NCBI GenBank assembly: GCA_050248715.1
Contig: JBFWRV010000008.1
Span: 1 to 64,000, forward strand
From: AWTP1-13 sp050248715
Lineage (GTDB): Bacteria; Pseudomonadota; Alphaproteobacteria; Rhizobiales; Hyphomicrobiaceae
Reading direction: 5' to 3'
DNA length: 64,000 bases
The notes beneath the pieces were generated by a model, which did no database searches, had not been told where the DNA came from, and worked only from the letters and a program-made list of their open reading frames with translations. The position numbers were made by a program, and so were the translations under genes. Shown in pieces: positions 49,503 through 58,394 of this stretch (position 1 is its first letter; the number at the start of each line of letters is the position of its first letter).

Positions 49503-50711
49503 ATGCAAGAGACCATCCTCGTCATCAATGCGGGCAGCTCGAGCATCAAGTTCCAGCTGTTCGCCGTCGCCGGCGACGACCGGCTCGCGCGCCGGATGAG
49601 AGGCCAGATCGAGGGCATCGGTGGGCGCCCCTGCCTGCTCGCCAGAGATGTCGATGGCCACACGCTCATCGAGGCGAGGTATTCGGCGGCAGATGTCGGC
49701 GATGTGCCGGCTGCTCTCGGCAAAGTCATCGCATTCCTGCGCGAGCAGATCGGCGGCAGGCTGCCGACCGCGGTGGGCCATCGCGTCGTGCACGGCGGCC
49801 CAGAATACAGCGAGCCGACCATCGTCACGGCTGCAGTCGTCGAGAGGCTCGAACGCTACGTTCCGCTCGCACCTCTCCACCAACCCAACAACCTGGGCCC
49901 GATCCGCGCGATCCTGGAGCGGCAGCCGCAGCTGCCGCAGGTTGCCTGCTTCGATACTGCTTTTCACAGGGGCCACCCGGAAGTCGCCGATCGATTCGCC
50001 ATTCCCGAGCAGCTGTACCAAGAGGGGGTGCGTCGCTATGGCTTCCACGGGCTCTCCTACGAGTACATCGCCGGGCGTCTGGCCGAGATCGCGCCGGAGA
50101 CTGCCAAGGGCCGCGTCGTAGTTGCGCATCTCGGCAGCGGCGCCTCCATGTGCGCAATCGCCGCCGGACGAAGCGTCGAAAGCACCATGGGCTTCACGGC
50201 TCTCGATGGCCTCCCCATGGGCACGCGGCCTGGGCAGCTTGACGCCGGTGTCGTCCTCTACCTAATGAGCGAGAAGCAGATGGGCGCCAAGGACATCGAG
50301 CGCCTGCTCTACAACGACTGCGGGCTCAAGGGTCTTTCCGGCATCAGCAACGATGTGCGCGCGCTGCTGGCGAGCCCGGACCCGCGCGCGAGACTGGCGC
50401 TCGATTGCTTCACCTATCGGATTGCGCTCTTCACCGGCGCGCTTGCGACCGCCATGGGCGGCATCGACGGCTTTGTGTTCACGGCAGGTATCGGCGAGAA
50501 CGCGCCGGCCATTCGCGAGGCCGTTGTCCGGCGCCTTGCATGGCTTGGCCTCGAGCTGGATGCTGCCGCCAATGCCGGGAGCAAGCTCGTGATCACGCAC
50601 AAGCAATCGCGCTTCCCCTGCTACGTCGTAGCCACCGACGAGGAGCTGATGATTGCCGCCCATACGCTGCGGTCACTGCGTGTACGCACGTCCCGGGAGA
50701 AACGCGCATGA
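49503..50711 (+). CDS. ackA: Acetate/propionate kinase
   Basis: 402 aa ASKHA-fold kinase making ATP from acyl-phosphate, or the reverse. The phosphate loop is VINAGSSSIKFQLF (about 7-20). GHRVVHGG (about 93), FHGLSYEYIA (about 181), HLGSGASMCAI (about 209) and a C-terminal FTAGIGENAPAIR (about 325) are the AckA motifs. Length is normal. It overlaps fabI by the ATGA at 50708, showing translational coupling, and forms with the upstream phosphotransacylase the acetate-activation pathway. Confidence 0.95.
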   Translation: MQETILVINAGSSSIKFQLFAVAGDDRLARRMRGQIEGIGGRPCLLARDVDGHTLIEARYSAADVGDVPAALGKVIAFLREQIGGRLPTAVGHRVVHGGPEYSEPTIVTAAVVERLERYVPLAPLHQPNNLGPIRAILERQPQLPQVACFDTAFHRGHPEVADRFAIPEQLYQEGVRRYGFHGLSYEYIAGRLAEIAPETAKGRVVVAHLGSGASMCAIAAGRSVESTMGFTALDGLPMGTRPGQLDAGVVLYLMSEKQMGAKDIERLLYNDCGLKGLSGISNDVRALLASPDPRARLALDCFTYRIALFTGALATAMGGIDGFVFTAGIGENAPAIREAVVRRLAWLGLELDAAANAGSKLVITHKQSRFPCYVVATDEELMIAAHTLRSLRVRTSREKRA

Positions 50712-51490
50712 TGGACCTCTCCGCACTTGCACTCCTCAAAGGCAAGAAGGCGCTCGTCACGGGCATTGCCAACGATCAATCGATCGCCTGGGGCTGCGCC
50801 AAGGCGTTTCATGGCTTCGGTGCCGACGTTGCCGTCACCTACCTCAACGACAAGTCGAAGCCCTATGTGGAGCCCCTGGCCAAGGAGATCGGCTCGCAAA
50901 TTTTCATGCCCCTGGACCTTCAGCGCGAGGGCCGACTGGAGGCCGTGTTCGAAAGGATTGGAAAGATGTGGGGCAGACTGGACCTGTGCCTGCATTCGAT
51001 CGCCTTTGCGCCCAAGGAGGACTTGCAGGGCCGCGTCGTCGACTGCTCGAGGAACGGCTTCCTCCTTGCTATGGACATTTCGTGCTGGTCGTTCATTCGC
51101 ATGGCAAAGCTGGCCGAACCGTTGATGAAAGACGGCGGGGCCCTCTTCACGATGACCTACTACGGCTCGCAGATGGTGGTTGAGAATTACAACATGATGG
51201 GGCCCGTCAAGGCTGCGCTGGAAGCAGCGACGCGGTATATGGCAGCCGAGCTCGGGCCCAAGGGCATCAGGGTGCATGCGATCTCACCGGGACCTTTGAA
51301 GACCCGCGCAGCGTCGGGGATTTCCGATTTCGACGAACTCCTGCACAAGGCGCAGTCGAAAGCACCGACGCGCAGCCTCGTCTCCATCGATGATGTCGGC
51401 GTCGCAGTCGCGTTCCTCGGCATGAACGGCGCCAAGCTGATCACCGGCGAGACGCTTTACATCGACGGCGGCTATCACATTATCGATTGA
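50708..51490 (+). CDS. fabI: Enoyl-ACP reductase FabI
   Basis: 260 aa short-chain dehydrogenase-fold enzyme that reduces trans-2-enoyl-ACP with NADH in fatty acid elongation. The cofactor loop is TGIANDQSIAWG, the catalytic pair is Tyr and Lys in NYNMMGPVKAALE (Tyr-x6-Lys), and the product ends GETLYIDGGYHIID. It overlaps ackA by four bases. FabI within an acetate kinase operon may be one of several FabI copies, perhaps serving a special acyl chain; that is inference. Confidence 0.95.
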   Translation: MMDLSALALLKGKKALVTGIANDQSIAWGCAKAFHGFGADVAVTYLNDKSKPYVEPLAKEIGSQIFMPLDLQREGRLEAVFERIGKMWGRLDLCLHSIAFAPKEDLQGRVVDCSRNGFLLAMDISCWSFIRMAKLAEPLMKDGGALFTMTYYGSQMVVENYNMMGPVKAALEAATRYMAAELGPKGIRVHAISPGPLKTRAASGISDFDELLHKAQSKAPTRSLVSIDDVGVAVAFLGMNGAKLITGETLYIDGGYHIID

Positions 51491-51523
51491 TTCCGGACTT
51501 GGCTGGCGTGGAAGGCGGCCCCG

Positions 51524-51565
51524 CCTGCCCGGAACTTGGCCTGGTCGGGCCCCGCTCCGGGCAGG
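51524..51565. terminator. Strong bidirectional hairpin between fabI and the redoxin gene
   Basis: Perfect 10-bp arms CCTGCCCGGA (51524-51533) and TCCGGGCAGG (51556-51565), with a smaller GGCC stem in the loop, lie between stops at 51490 and 51584. No T-run. A shared 3' end for the two convergent transcripts is likely. Confidence 0.55.
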
Positions 51566-51583
51566 AGGATGTCTTGCTCGGTG

Positions 51584-52228
51584 TCAGGACGAGTATTTGA
51601 TCGTGCAGCCATAGGCGCGCGCGGTCGGGACCGACACGGGCTTGCCCTGAGCCACCTCGGACAGCGCCGCATCGACGAAATTCTTCGCCGTTTTAAGGTC
51701 GTCCAACCTTGTCGTCGCCTTGTCGTCGATGCCGCCCATGTAGGCGAGCGTGCCGTCGCCCTTGATGACGTACATGTGCGGTGTGGTCTGGGCACCATAG
51801 GCACGTCCGGCGCTGCCCTTGGGGTCGAACAGCACCGCCGTCGGAGCCGCACCACGATCCGTCGTCAGCTTGTTCGCCTCGGCGGCGGTCACGTGGCCCT
51901 GGGAGCCCGGCTCTGAGGAGATCACAGTGAGCCACACAACACCCTGCCCCGTCCATTTCTTCTGCAGAGATTGCATGTTGTTGCCGTTGTAGTGCTTCCG
52001 CACATACGGGCACTCGTGGTTTGTCCACTCGAGAACGACGGTCTTGCCCTTGAAGTCGCCGAGCGAGACGGTCTTGCCGGCGGAATCTGTCAGCGAGAAC
52101 GCCGGAGCGGGCGCGCCGACGCGCGCCTGAGCCGCCGGATTGGCAAAGGTCGGCGCTACAGCGATGGCCAGCGCGGACGCGCCGCCGAGGCCGGCCGCGA
52201 GCAGGGTGCGTCGTGCGAGGTAGGTCAT
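51584..52228 (-). CDS. Exported redoxin-family protein (AhpC/TSA-like)
   Basis: 214 aa. A Tat-like signal (LARRTLLAAGLGGASALAIA) precedes a thioredoxin-fold domain with GAPAPAFSLTDSAGKTVSLG and the peroxiredoxin-type site EWTNHECPYVRKHY (about residue 74), wherein a single Cys takes the place of CxxC. The C-terminus IDDKATTRLDDLKTAKNFVD has a second conserved region and an AYGCTIKY Cys that could be the resolving one. It lies 6 nt after the DsbD/ScsB-like gene and may receive electrons from it in the periplasm. Confidence 0.8.
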   Translation of the reverse strand: MTYLARRTLLAAGLGGASALAIAVAPTFANPAAQARVGAPAPAFSLTDSAGKTVSLGDFKGKTVVLEWTNHECPYVRKHYNGNNMQSLQKKWTGQGVVWLTVISSEPGSQGHVTAAEANKLTTDRGAAPTAVLFDPKGSAGRAYGAQTTPHMYVIKGDGTLAYMGGIDDKATTRLDDLKTAKNFVDAALSEVAQGKPVSVPTARAYGCTIKYSS

Positions 52229-52234
52229 GTGGCA

Positions 52235-54394
52235 CTATTCCTTTGCTGAGGTTGACAGTGAGGCCTTGCGCCGGAGGGGATCGACGATGCGGTCGATCTC
52301 GCCCAGCACCATGGAGGGAGTGAGAATCTGCGGCAGCACCACAGGCTCGTCTGAACCGATATAGAGGAGGTAGAGCGGTACGCCGCTACGGCCATGCTTC
52401 TCGAGAATGCGGGTGATCTCGGGATTGCGATTGGTCCAATCGCCCTTGAGATAGGTGATGTTCCTGGCGGCGAAAGCTGAGCGCACGGCATCGCTCGACA
52501 GCGCGGTGCGCTCGTTGACGAGGCAAGTGATGCACCAAGCCGCCGTCATGTTGACGAAGACCGGGCGGCGCGCGGCGAGGAGCCCATCGAGCCGCGCCTG
52601 GGTGAAGGGCTCGTAGTGCGCGTCCGTTGCCACATTCGCGGCCCCGCCGAGCGAATTCGGGCCACGATCGCCATTGAGCCCAGCAACTGCAACGCCGATG
52701 CCGGCAAACGAGGCGGCGAGCATGCCGGTCGCCGCCCGCCGTCCCCAACCTCCGGTGGTCTGCATGACGTTGAATGACCATGCCGCGAGGCCGACCAGGA
52801 CCAGGCCGACAAGAGCGGCGAACAGGCCCTCCGGTCCGACCTGCTGGCCCAGGACCCAAACCAGCCAGGCGACCGTAGCGTACAGGGGAAAGGCCAGCAG
52901 CTGGCGCAGGGTTACCATCCAAGCGCCGGGGCGCGGCAGGCGGTCGACCAGGCGCGGCATGAGGGTCAGGGCGAGGAAGGGTAGAGCCAAGCCGAAGCCG
53001 AGGGCCAGTATCACCGCGAGCGCCAGCGCTGCGGGCTGTGTCAGAGCGTAGCCGACGGCCGAGGCCATGAAGGGCGCCGTGCACGGGGTCGCCACGACCG
53101 CCGCGAGGATGCCGGCAAAGAAAGAGCCGCCGAGGCCCGGCCGCCGCGACAGCCCCAACCCGACGCCCTGCAGCGACGATCCAACGTGAAAGACGCCGGA
53201 AAGACTGAGGCCCATCGCCAGCAGCAGGTAGGCAAGAAGAGCGATGGTGAGCGGCGACTGCAGCTGGAAGCCCCAACCGACCTCCGCACCGGCAGCACGC
53301 ATGCCGAGCAGCACGGATGCGAGCGCGAGGAAAGCGAAGAGCACACCGCCCATATAGGCGCCACCATGCCGGCGCAGGTCTGACTTTGAGCCGCCCGCCT
53401 GCTCGATCAGGGCCAACACCTTGATAGACAGCACAGGAAAGACGCACGGCATCAGGTTGAGGACAATGCCGCCGAGGACCGCCAGGAGGACCGCCTGCAG
53501 AAACATCGACAACGGGGCGGCGCCGGCGAGCGGCGGCGCGGCGTCGACGGCAACATTGGAAAGCTCGAAGGCCTGCTTCGCGGTCGTCCGACCAAGCAAC
53601 TCCTCGATGACGAGCACCCCGCCGGCATCGACGGGCGGCGCGGTCAACAGCGCGCTGCGGTCCAGGCGGAGGGAGAGCCTGCTGCTCGTGACGCTCAACT
53701 GCTGCGGTGCCGCGTGCCGAATCAGCGTTGACTCGTTGGGAAAGAAGAGTGCCGAGTGTACGGCTGAGGGCTCGAGGCCCTTGGCATCGATTTCGAGCGT
53801 CAGCTGCTCGCGGCCAAGGCCCAGACGGGCTTTCCAGGGGGAAGGCTGGGGAAGCTTGCTGCGCGCAGCGTCGAACTGACCCTGCTTCGTCGGGTCGGAC
53901 GCGGGGGCCGTGCCCCCCTTGGCGACAGGCAATGGGAGCGAAAGGCTCGCCTCACCGGGGATGCATTCCTTCTCGCAGACCAGCCAGGTGACGTCGGCCC
54001 GAAGGTCGACAGGCCCGGGGGCATCGAGCGTATCGGGAGGAGTGACCTGCGTGAGCAGGATCGTTTCGCCTTCGTAGCCGAAGTTGGCGAGGTGGGCGAC
54101 CGGAATGCGCTGCGGCGTCGGCCAGACGATGGGTCCCGCCGTGAAGCCTGGCGGCAGCTGCCAGACGATAGCGACAGCTTCGCCGGAGTCACCCGGGTTG
54201 CGCCAGTAGACGTGCCAGTGCTCCTTAACCTGTAGCTTCAACCCCACCCAGAAAGGCCGGCCCGGGTTTATCGCCGCCGGCTCGGCGATGAGCTCGGCTT
54301 TGACCAGCTCGCCCTCGGCAGCCGACGCGTTCGTGGCGCCCAGGAGACCCGCGAACAGCAAGAGCACCGCGACCAGCCAAAGGCCACGCGCCAT
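52235..54394 (-). CDS. DsbD/ScsB-like thiol:disulfide interchange protein
   Basis: 719 aa inner-membrane protein passing electrons from cytoplasmic thioredoxin to the periplasm. A signal peptide (LWLVAVLLLFAGLLGATNAS) is followed by a periplasmic domain of about 270 residues with VTWLVCEKECIPGEA. An eight-helix DsbD core follows, with NLMPCVFPVLSIKVLALIEQ (Cys near 310) and VATPCTAPFMASAVG (Cys near 430). A C-terminal thioredoxin domain has AAWCITCLVNERTAL (CxxC near 625). The ScsB-type N-terminus is larger than in E. coli DsbD. It is cotranscribed with the redoxin gene. The start ATG at 54394 is assumed. Confidence 0.86.
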   Translation of the reverse strand: MARGLWLVAVLLLFAGLLGATNASAAEGELVKAELIAEPAAINPGRPFWVGLKLQVKEHWHVYWRNPGDSGEAVAIVWQLPPGFTAGPIVWPTPQRIPVAHLANFGYEGETILLTQVTPPDTLDAPGPVDLRADVTWLVCEKECIPGEASLSLPLPVAKGGTAPASDPTKQGQFDAARSKLPQPSPWKARLGLGREQLTLEIDAKGLEPSAVHSALFFPNESTLIRHAAPQQLSVTSSRLSLRLDRSALLTAPPVDAGGVLVIEELLGRTTAKQAFELSNVAVDAAPPLAGAAPLSMFLQAVLLAVLGGIVLNLMPCVFPVLSIKVLALIEQAGGSKSDLRRHGGAYMGGVLFAFLALASVLLGMRAAGAEVGWGFQLQSPLTIALLAYLLLAMGLSLSGVFHVGSSLQGVGLGLSRRPGLGGSFFAGILAAVVATPCTAPFMASAVGYALTQPAALALAVILALGFGLALPFLALTLMPRLVDRLPRPGAWMVTLRQLLAFPLYATVAWLVWVLGQQVGPEGLFAALVGLVLVGLAAWSFNVMQTTGGWGRRAATGMLAASFAGIGVAVAGLNGDRGPNSLGGAANVATDAHYEPFTQARLDGLLAARRPVFVNMTAAWCITCLVNERTALSSDAVRSAFAARNITYLKGDWTNRNPEITRILEKHGRSGVPLYLLYIGSDEPVVLPQILTPSMVLGEIDRIVDPLRRKASLSTSAKE

Positions 54395-54567
54395 CCCGCG
54401 CACGATGAGCAAATCTGGAGTTCCGGCTATTCGCGATCGAGAGTGCAGCACCGATGCAATCTGAGAAAAGAGCGTGACGACCACAAGTCAAAGCGCCTCA
54501 CAAGTCGGTGATCCCGAGCCGGTCGACCGAGGGAGGTGATCGTCCCGCAGGAGTGGGCCCTTTCCCA

Positions 54568-55905
54568 TCAGCGCCGCTCTCCTAGTGCAAGGCGCCGCTC
54601 GATCATTTGCGAGTAGCGCGACATGCCGAAACAGAACACCCAGAAGACGAGGCCCGCAAACACGTAGCCCGTGATGGCCGTCGAGTTGGCGAACCACTTG
54701 GCGTCGGTCAGGTTCAGCTGGACGATGCCGAGCAGATCGAAGAGGCCGATGATGAGGACGAGGCTCGTATCCTTGAACAGCCCGACGAAGCTGTTGACGA
54801 TACCGGGGATCACCAGCTTCAGCGCCTGCGGCAGGATGATGAGGCCCATGCGTTGCGCATAGGAAAGCCCGAGCGCCTCGGCCGCCTCGAACTGCCCTCG
54901 TGGGATCGCCTGCAGACCGCCGCGAATGGTCTCGGCCATGTAGGCGCCTGCGAACAACGCAACGCCGAACAAGGCCCGCAGCAGCTTGTCGAAAGTGACG
55001 CCAGCGGGCAGGAACAGCGGCAGCATCACGGAGGCCATGAACAGCACGGTGATCAGCGGCACGCCGCGCACGAACTCGATAAAGGCCACGGACGCCCAGC
55101 GCACGAACGGCATGCGCGACCGGCGCCCCAGCGCCAGCGCGATCCCGACTGGGAAGGAGCCGGTGATCCCCACACTGGCGACGACCAGGGTCACGAGCAG
55201 GCCGCCCCACAGCTCCGTCGGCACGGTCGGCAGGACGACGAGGCCACTGGTCGAGAGAAGCCAACGCACCACAAGAGGAAATGCGACGGCGAGGCAGAAC
55301 CCGCCAGCGAGCCGGAGGGTCTGCGGCGGGACGCGGGTGTGGGTCGACCCCGCCAGTGCGAAGCAGGCGATGCCGGCGACCGCCAGGGCGAGCCCCAGCG
55401 CGTCGAAAAGACCTGCGCCCGTCGTCGGAGTGCCCCCGACCAGCAGCCAGAAGGCGATAATGGGGAAGATGAAGAAGGTGTAGCCGGCGCTCCAGGCCTT
55501 GCACGGGATGCGCGGCACCATCAGCGGCACCAAGCCGGCAAGGGCCATGACGAAAACCAGGTCGACGCGCCAGCGCTCGGACTCGGGATAGCGACCGTAG
55601 ACGAATTGGCCGAACTTCGCCTTGATGAAGGCCCAGCAGGCGCCGCTACCCTCGACCCTGCATGCCTCACCACCGTCGCCGCTCCAGACAGCGTTGACGA
55701 TTCCCCAGCTGATGACGCCGTCGACAAGCCTCCACGTGATGTAGAGCGCGACGAGTGTCAGGAGGGTGTTGCTCCAGCTCGAGAAGAGATTGTGCCGGAG
55801 CCAGCCGACCAGCCCGATCTCCGAGCGCGGAGGGCGCATGGGCTCGGGCGATGCCGGCGGCTGGAGGTTGTGGGCGCTGCTATCGATAGCAAGATCGCGC
55901 TGCAT
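54568..55905 (-). CDS. aapM: General L-amino acid ABC transporter permease AapM
   Basis: 445 aa membrane subunit pairing with AapQ. It has an N-terminal long region with several extra spans and the permease domain with GIALALGRRSRMPFVRWASV, FIEFVRGVPLITVLFMASVM and the EAA loop EAAEALGLSYAQRMGLIILP (about 340-360), followed by GIVNSFVGLFKDTSLVLIIG. The ATG at 55905, with AGAGG eight bases upstream, is preferred over the GTG at 55914, which would overlap the aapQ stop. It is the last gene of the minus-strand aapP-J-Q-M set. Confidence 0.9.
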   Translation of the reverse strand: MQRDLAIDSSAHNLQPPASPEPMRPPRSEIGLVGWLRHNLFSSWSNTLLTLVALYITWRLVDGVISWGIVNAVWSGDGGEACRVEGSGACWAFIKAKFGQFVYGRYPESERWRVDLVFVMALAGLVPLMVPRIPCKAWSAGYTFFIFPIIAFWLLVGGTPTTGAGLFDALGLALAVAGIACFALAGSTHTRVPPQTLRLAGGFCLAVAFPLVVRWLLSTSGLVVLPTVPTELWGGLLVTLVVASVGITGSFPVGIALALGRRSRMPFVRWASVAFIEFVRGVPLITVLFMASVMLPLFLPAGVTFDKLLRALFGVALFAGAYMAETIRGGLQAIPRGQFEAAEALGLSYAQRMGLIILPQALKLVIPGIVNSFVGLFKDTSLVLIIGLFDLLGIVQLNLTDAKWFANSTAITGYVFAGLVFWVFCFGMSRYSQMIERRLALGERR

Positions 55906-55910
55906 GGCCG

Positions 55911-57113
55911 TCACCTCTCGACCAGCGCCATGCGCGCGTTGAACCAGTTCATGAAGAGGGATGTCACCAGGCTGAGGCTCAGATACACGAGCATGGTGAT
56001 AAGAATGACCTCCACCGCCTGCCCGGTCTGGTTCAGCACGGTACCGGCGAAGACACTGACGAGGTCGGGATAGGCAATCGCGACGGCCAGCGAGGAATTC
56101 TTGGTGAGGTTGAGATAGTTGCTGGTCAGCGGCGGAATGATGATGCGCATGGCCTGCGGGATGACAACCAGGCGCAGGGTCTGCCCAGGTGAGAGGCCAA
56201 TGGCAAGGGCCGCCTCCTTCTGCCCCTTGGGCACACCCTGGATGCCGGCGCGCACGATCTCGGCGATGAAGGCGCCGGTATAGATCACCAGACCGAGGAC
56301 GAGGGCGATGAACTCAGGCTGGATGGAGATGCCGCCCTGGAAATTAAAGCCACGAAGCTGGGGGTAGTCGAACTCCAGGGGCGCACCCGCAAGGGTGAAG
56401 GCTGCAGCCGGCAGCGCCACGACCAGCCCGAGCGCAGTGAGCGCGGTCGGGAACTGGGCGCCGGTAAGTTGCTGGCGCCGGCGGGCCCACATCGCAACCG
56501 CGACAGCAGCAATGACGCCGACCGCGAATGCCATCAGCACTGCAGAGAAGCCTGGCTTCGGAAGCGGTGCCGGCACATAGAGGCCGCGCAGGTTGAGAAA
56601 GGCTCCGCCGGGGAGCTCCAGGCTCTGGCGGGGGGGCGGTAGCCACTTGAGGACTGCAAAATACCAGACGAACAGCTGCAGCAGCAGCGGGATGTTGCGG
56701 ATGGTCTCGATGTAGACCGTGGCAAGGCGCGCGATCAGCCAGTTGCGGGAGAGGCGCGCCACGCCCATCGTGAAGCCGACGACGGTGGCCAGCACGATGC
56801 CGATGGCAGCGACAAGGACGGTATTCCAGAAGCCGACCCAGAAGGCCCGACCGTAGCTCGAGGTGTTGGTGTACTCGATGAGCGTCTGCGAGATGTCGAA
56901 ACCGGCCGTCGTGTTCCAGAAACCGAAGCCAGAGGCGATGTTCTGGCGCCTGAGATTGTCCATCGTGTTGGTGATGATCATCCAGAACAGCGCACCGAGC
57001 ACGACGACAAGCAAGACCTGGAAGAGGACCTGACGCACCTCGGGTCGGTAGAGAAGATCGAGTGGGCTCGTCGTCCTCCGTACCGCGCGTTCCGTCACGT
57101 CCGTGACTGCCAT
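55911..57113 (-). CDS. aapQ: General L-amino acid ABC transporter permease AapQ
   Basis: 400 aa membrane subunit with about eight spans. The polar-amino-acid permease signature appears as ATVYIETIRNIPLLLQLFVW (about 133-152) and the EAA loop QKEAALAIGLSPGQTLRLVV (about 296-315). A periplasmic/transmembrane insert between them matches AapQ/BztB rather than the short HisQ-type permeases. AGGA lies before the ATG. It follows aapJ by 105 nt that contain a strong hairpin, and precedes aapM by 5 nt. Confidence 0.92.
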   Translation of the reverse strand: MAVTDVTERAVRRTTSPLDLLYRPEVRQVLFQVLLVVVLGALFWMIITNTMDNLRRQNIASGFGFWNTTAGFDISQTLIEYTNTSSYGRAFWVGFWNTVLVAAIGIVLATVVGFTMGVARLSRNWLIARLATVYIETIRNIPLLLQLFVWYFAVLKWLPPPRQSLELPGGAFLNLRGLYVPAPLPKPGFSAVLMAFAVGVIAAVAVAMWARRRQQLTGAQFPTALTALGLVVALPAAAFTLAGAPLEFDYPQLRGFNFQGGISIQPEFIALVLGLVIYTGAFIAEIVRAGIQGVPKGQKEAALAIGLSPGQTLRLVVIPQAMRIIIPPLTSNYLNLTKNSSLAVAIAYPDLVSVFAGTVLNQTGQAVEVILITMLVYLSLSLVTSLFMNWFNARMALVER

Positions 57114-57170
57114 AAGTCCATCCTTTCGCGCAGTTCGGCCTACGAGTGCGGAAGCCCTGACCAGATAGGC

Positions 57171-57203
57171 GAAGCGCCGGCTGCTGGAGCGGCCGGCGCC
57201 TTC
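57171..57203 (-). terminator. Intercistronic stem-loop between aapJ and aapQ
   Basis: Arms GCGCCGGC and GCCGGCGC, extended by GAA/TTC with one bulge, surround a ten-base loop just after the aapJ stop. Without a T-run in the direction of transcription it more likely stabilises the aapJ message or partly attenuates it, as at many binding-protein genes. Confidence 0.55.
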
Positions 57204-57218
57204 TTTTGCATCATCCGG

Positions 57219-58247
57219 CTAGCGGACAGGCGGGGCGTACTGAAGACCGCCTTTGGTCCAGAGATTGTTCTGGCCACGGGCGATCTTGAGGGGGGTATTG
57301 GGTCCCACGTTGCGCTCGTAGATCTCGCCGTAGTTGCCTACGCCCTTGACGATCCGGACAACCCAGTCGTTGTCGAGGCCTATGCCCTTGCCGAACTCGC
57401 CTTCGACACCGAGCAGGCGGCGAATCTCCGGGTTGGGGGACTTCAGCATCTCGTCAACGTTCTTGCTGGTCACGCCGAGCTCCTCAGCGTTGAGCAGCGC
57501 GAAATACACCCACTTGTTGATCGTGAACCACTGGAAGTCGCCTTGCCGCACCACCGGGCCGAGCGGCTCCTTGGAGATGATCTCGGGCAGAACGATGTGG
57601 TCATCGGGATTCTTGAGGCGCAGACGCTGCGCGTAGAGGCCCGACTGGTCGGTGGTGTAGACGTCGCAGCGGCCGGCGTCGTAAGCGGCGTTGACCTCGT
57701 CGGCCTTCTCGAACACGACCGGCTTATACGTTATGCCGTTGCTGCGGAAGTAGTCCGCCAGGTTGAGCTCGGTAGTGGTGCCCGTGGCGACGCACACCGA
57801 CGCGCCGTTGAGTTCCTTGGCCGATTTCACGCCGAGCTTCTTCGGCACCATCAGCCCCTGGCCGTCGTAGTAGGTGACGCCGGCGAACGACAAGCCCATC
57901 GCGCTGTCGCGGCTCATGGTCCAGGTGGTCGTCCGCGAGAGCACGTCGATCTCGCCCGATTGCAGCGCCGTGAACCGCTCCTTGGCGGTAAGCGGCTTGA
58001 AGGAGACCTTCTTTGGATCATTGAACAAGGCCGCCGCCACGCCCCGGCAGAAGTCTACGTCGAGACCCGTCCAGTTGCCCTTGTCGTCGGGGAAGGCGAA
58101 GCCCGGTGTTCCCTGACCGACGCCGCAGTTGAGCATCCCACGGCCCTTGACGGTCGCCAGCGTATTGCTGCCTTGCGCCTCGGCGGACGCCGCCGCACCG
58201 ACCAGGGCCAGCGCTGCCGCGAGCCCTGTTGCTGCAAACTTGTACAT
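57219..58247 (-). CDS. aapJ: General L-amino acid ABC transporter substrate-binding protein AapJ
   Basis: 342 aa periplasmic binding protein. A signal peptide (about 1-24, GLAAALALVGAAASAEA) is followed by the family 3 solute-binding pattern: GVGQGTPGFAFPDDKGNWTG, DVDFCRGVAAALF, and FTALQSGEIDVLSRTTTWTM. It captures a broad range of L-amino acids for AapQMP. A strong AGGAGAGAGG ribosome site and the downstream stem-loop both fit the excess of binding protein usually needed. It lies 147 nt after aapP. Confidence 0.92.
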   Translation of the reverse strand: MYKFAATGLAAALALVGAAASAEAQGSNTLATVKGRGMLNCGVGQGTPGFAFPDDKGNWTGLDVDFCRGVAAALFNDPKKVSFKPLTAKERFTALQSGEIDVLSRTTTWTMSRDSAMGLSFAGVTYYDGQGLMVPKKLGVKSAKELNGASVCVATGTTTELNLADYFRSNGITYKPVVFEKADEVNAAYDAGRCDVYTTDQSGLYAQRLRLKNPDDHIVLPEIISKEPLGPVVRQGDFQWFTINKWVYFALLNAEELGVTSKNVDEMLKSPNPEIRRLLGVEGEFGKGIGLDNDWVVRIVKGVGNYGEIYERNVGPNTPLKIARGQNNLWTKGGLQYAPPVR

Positions 58248-58394
58248 TTCCTCTCTCCTGCTGTGGTTGGGACAGATGCCGTCTTCTTGCCGTCGCTACC
58301 CTTAGGACTGGCTCAGCTTGCAGGGTTGCTCTTTCTCCTGTGACTGATGGTGTTGTCGAAGCTCTCGGGGTGTGAAGCAGCTGTGCGACCGGGC

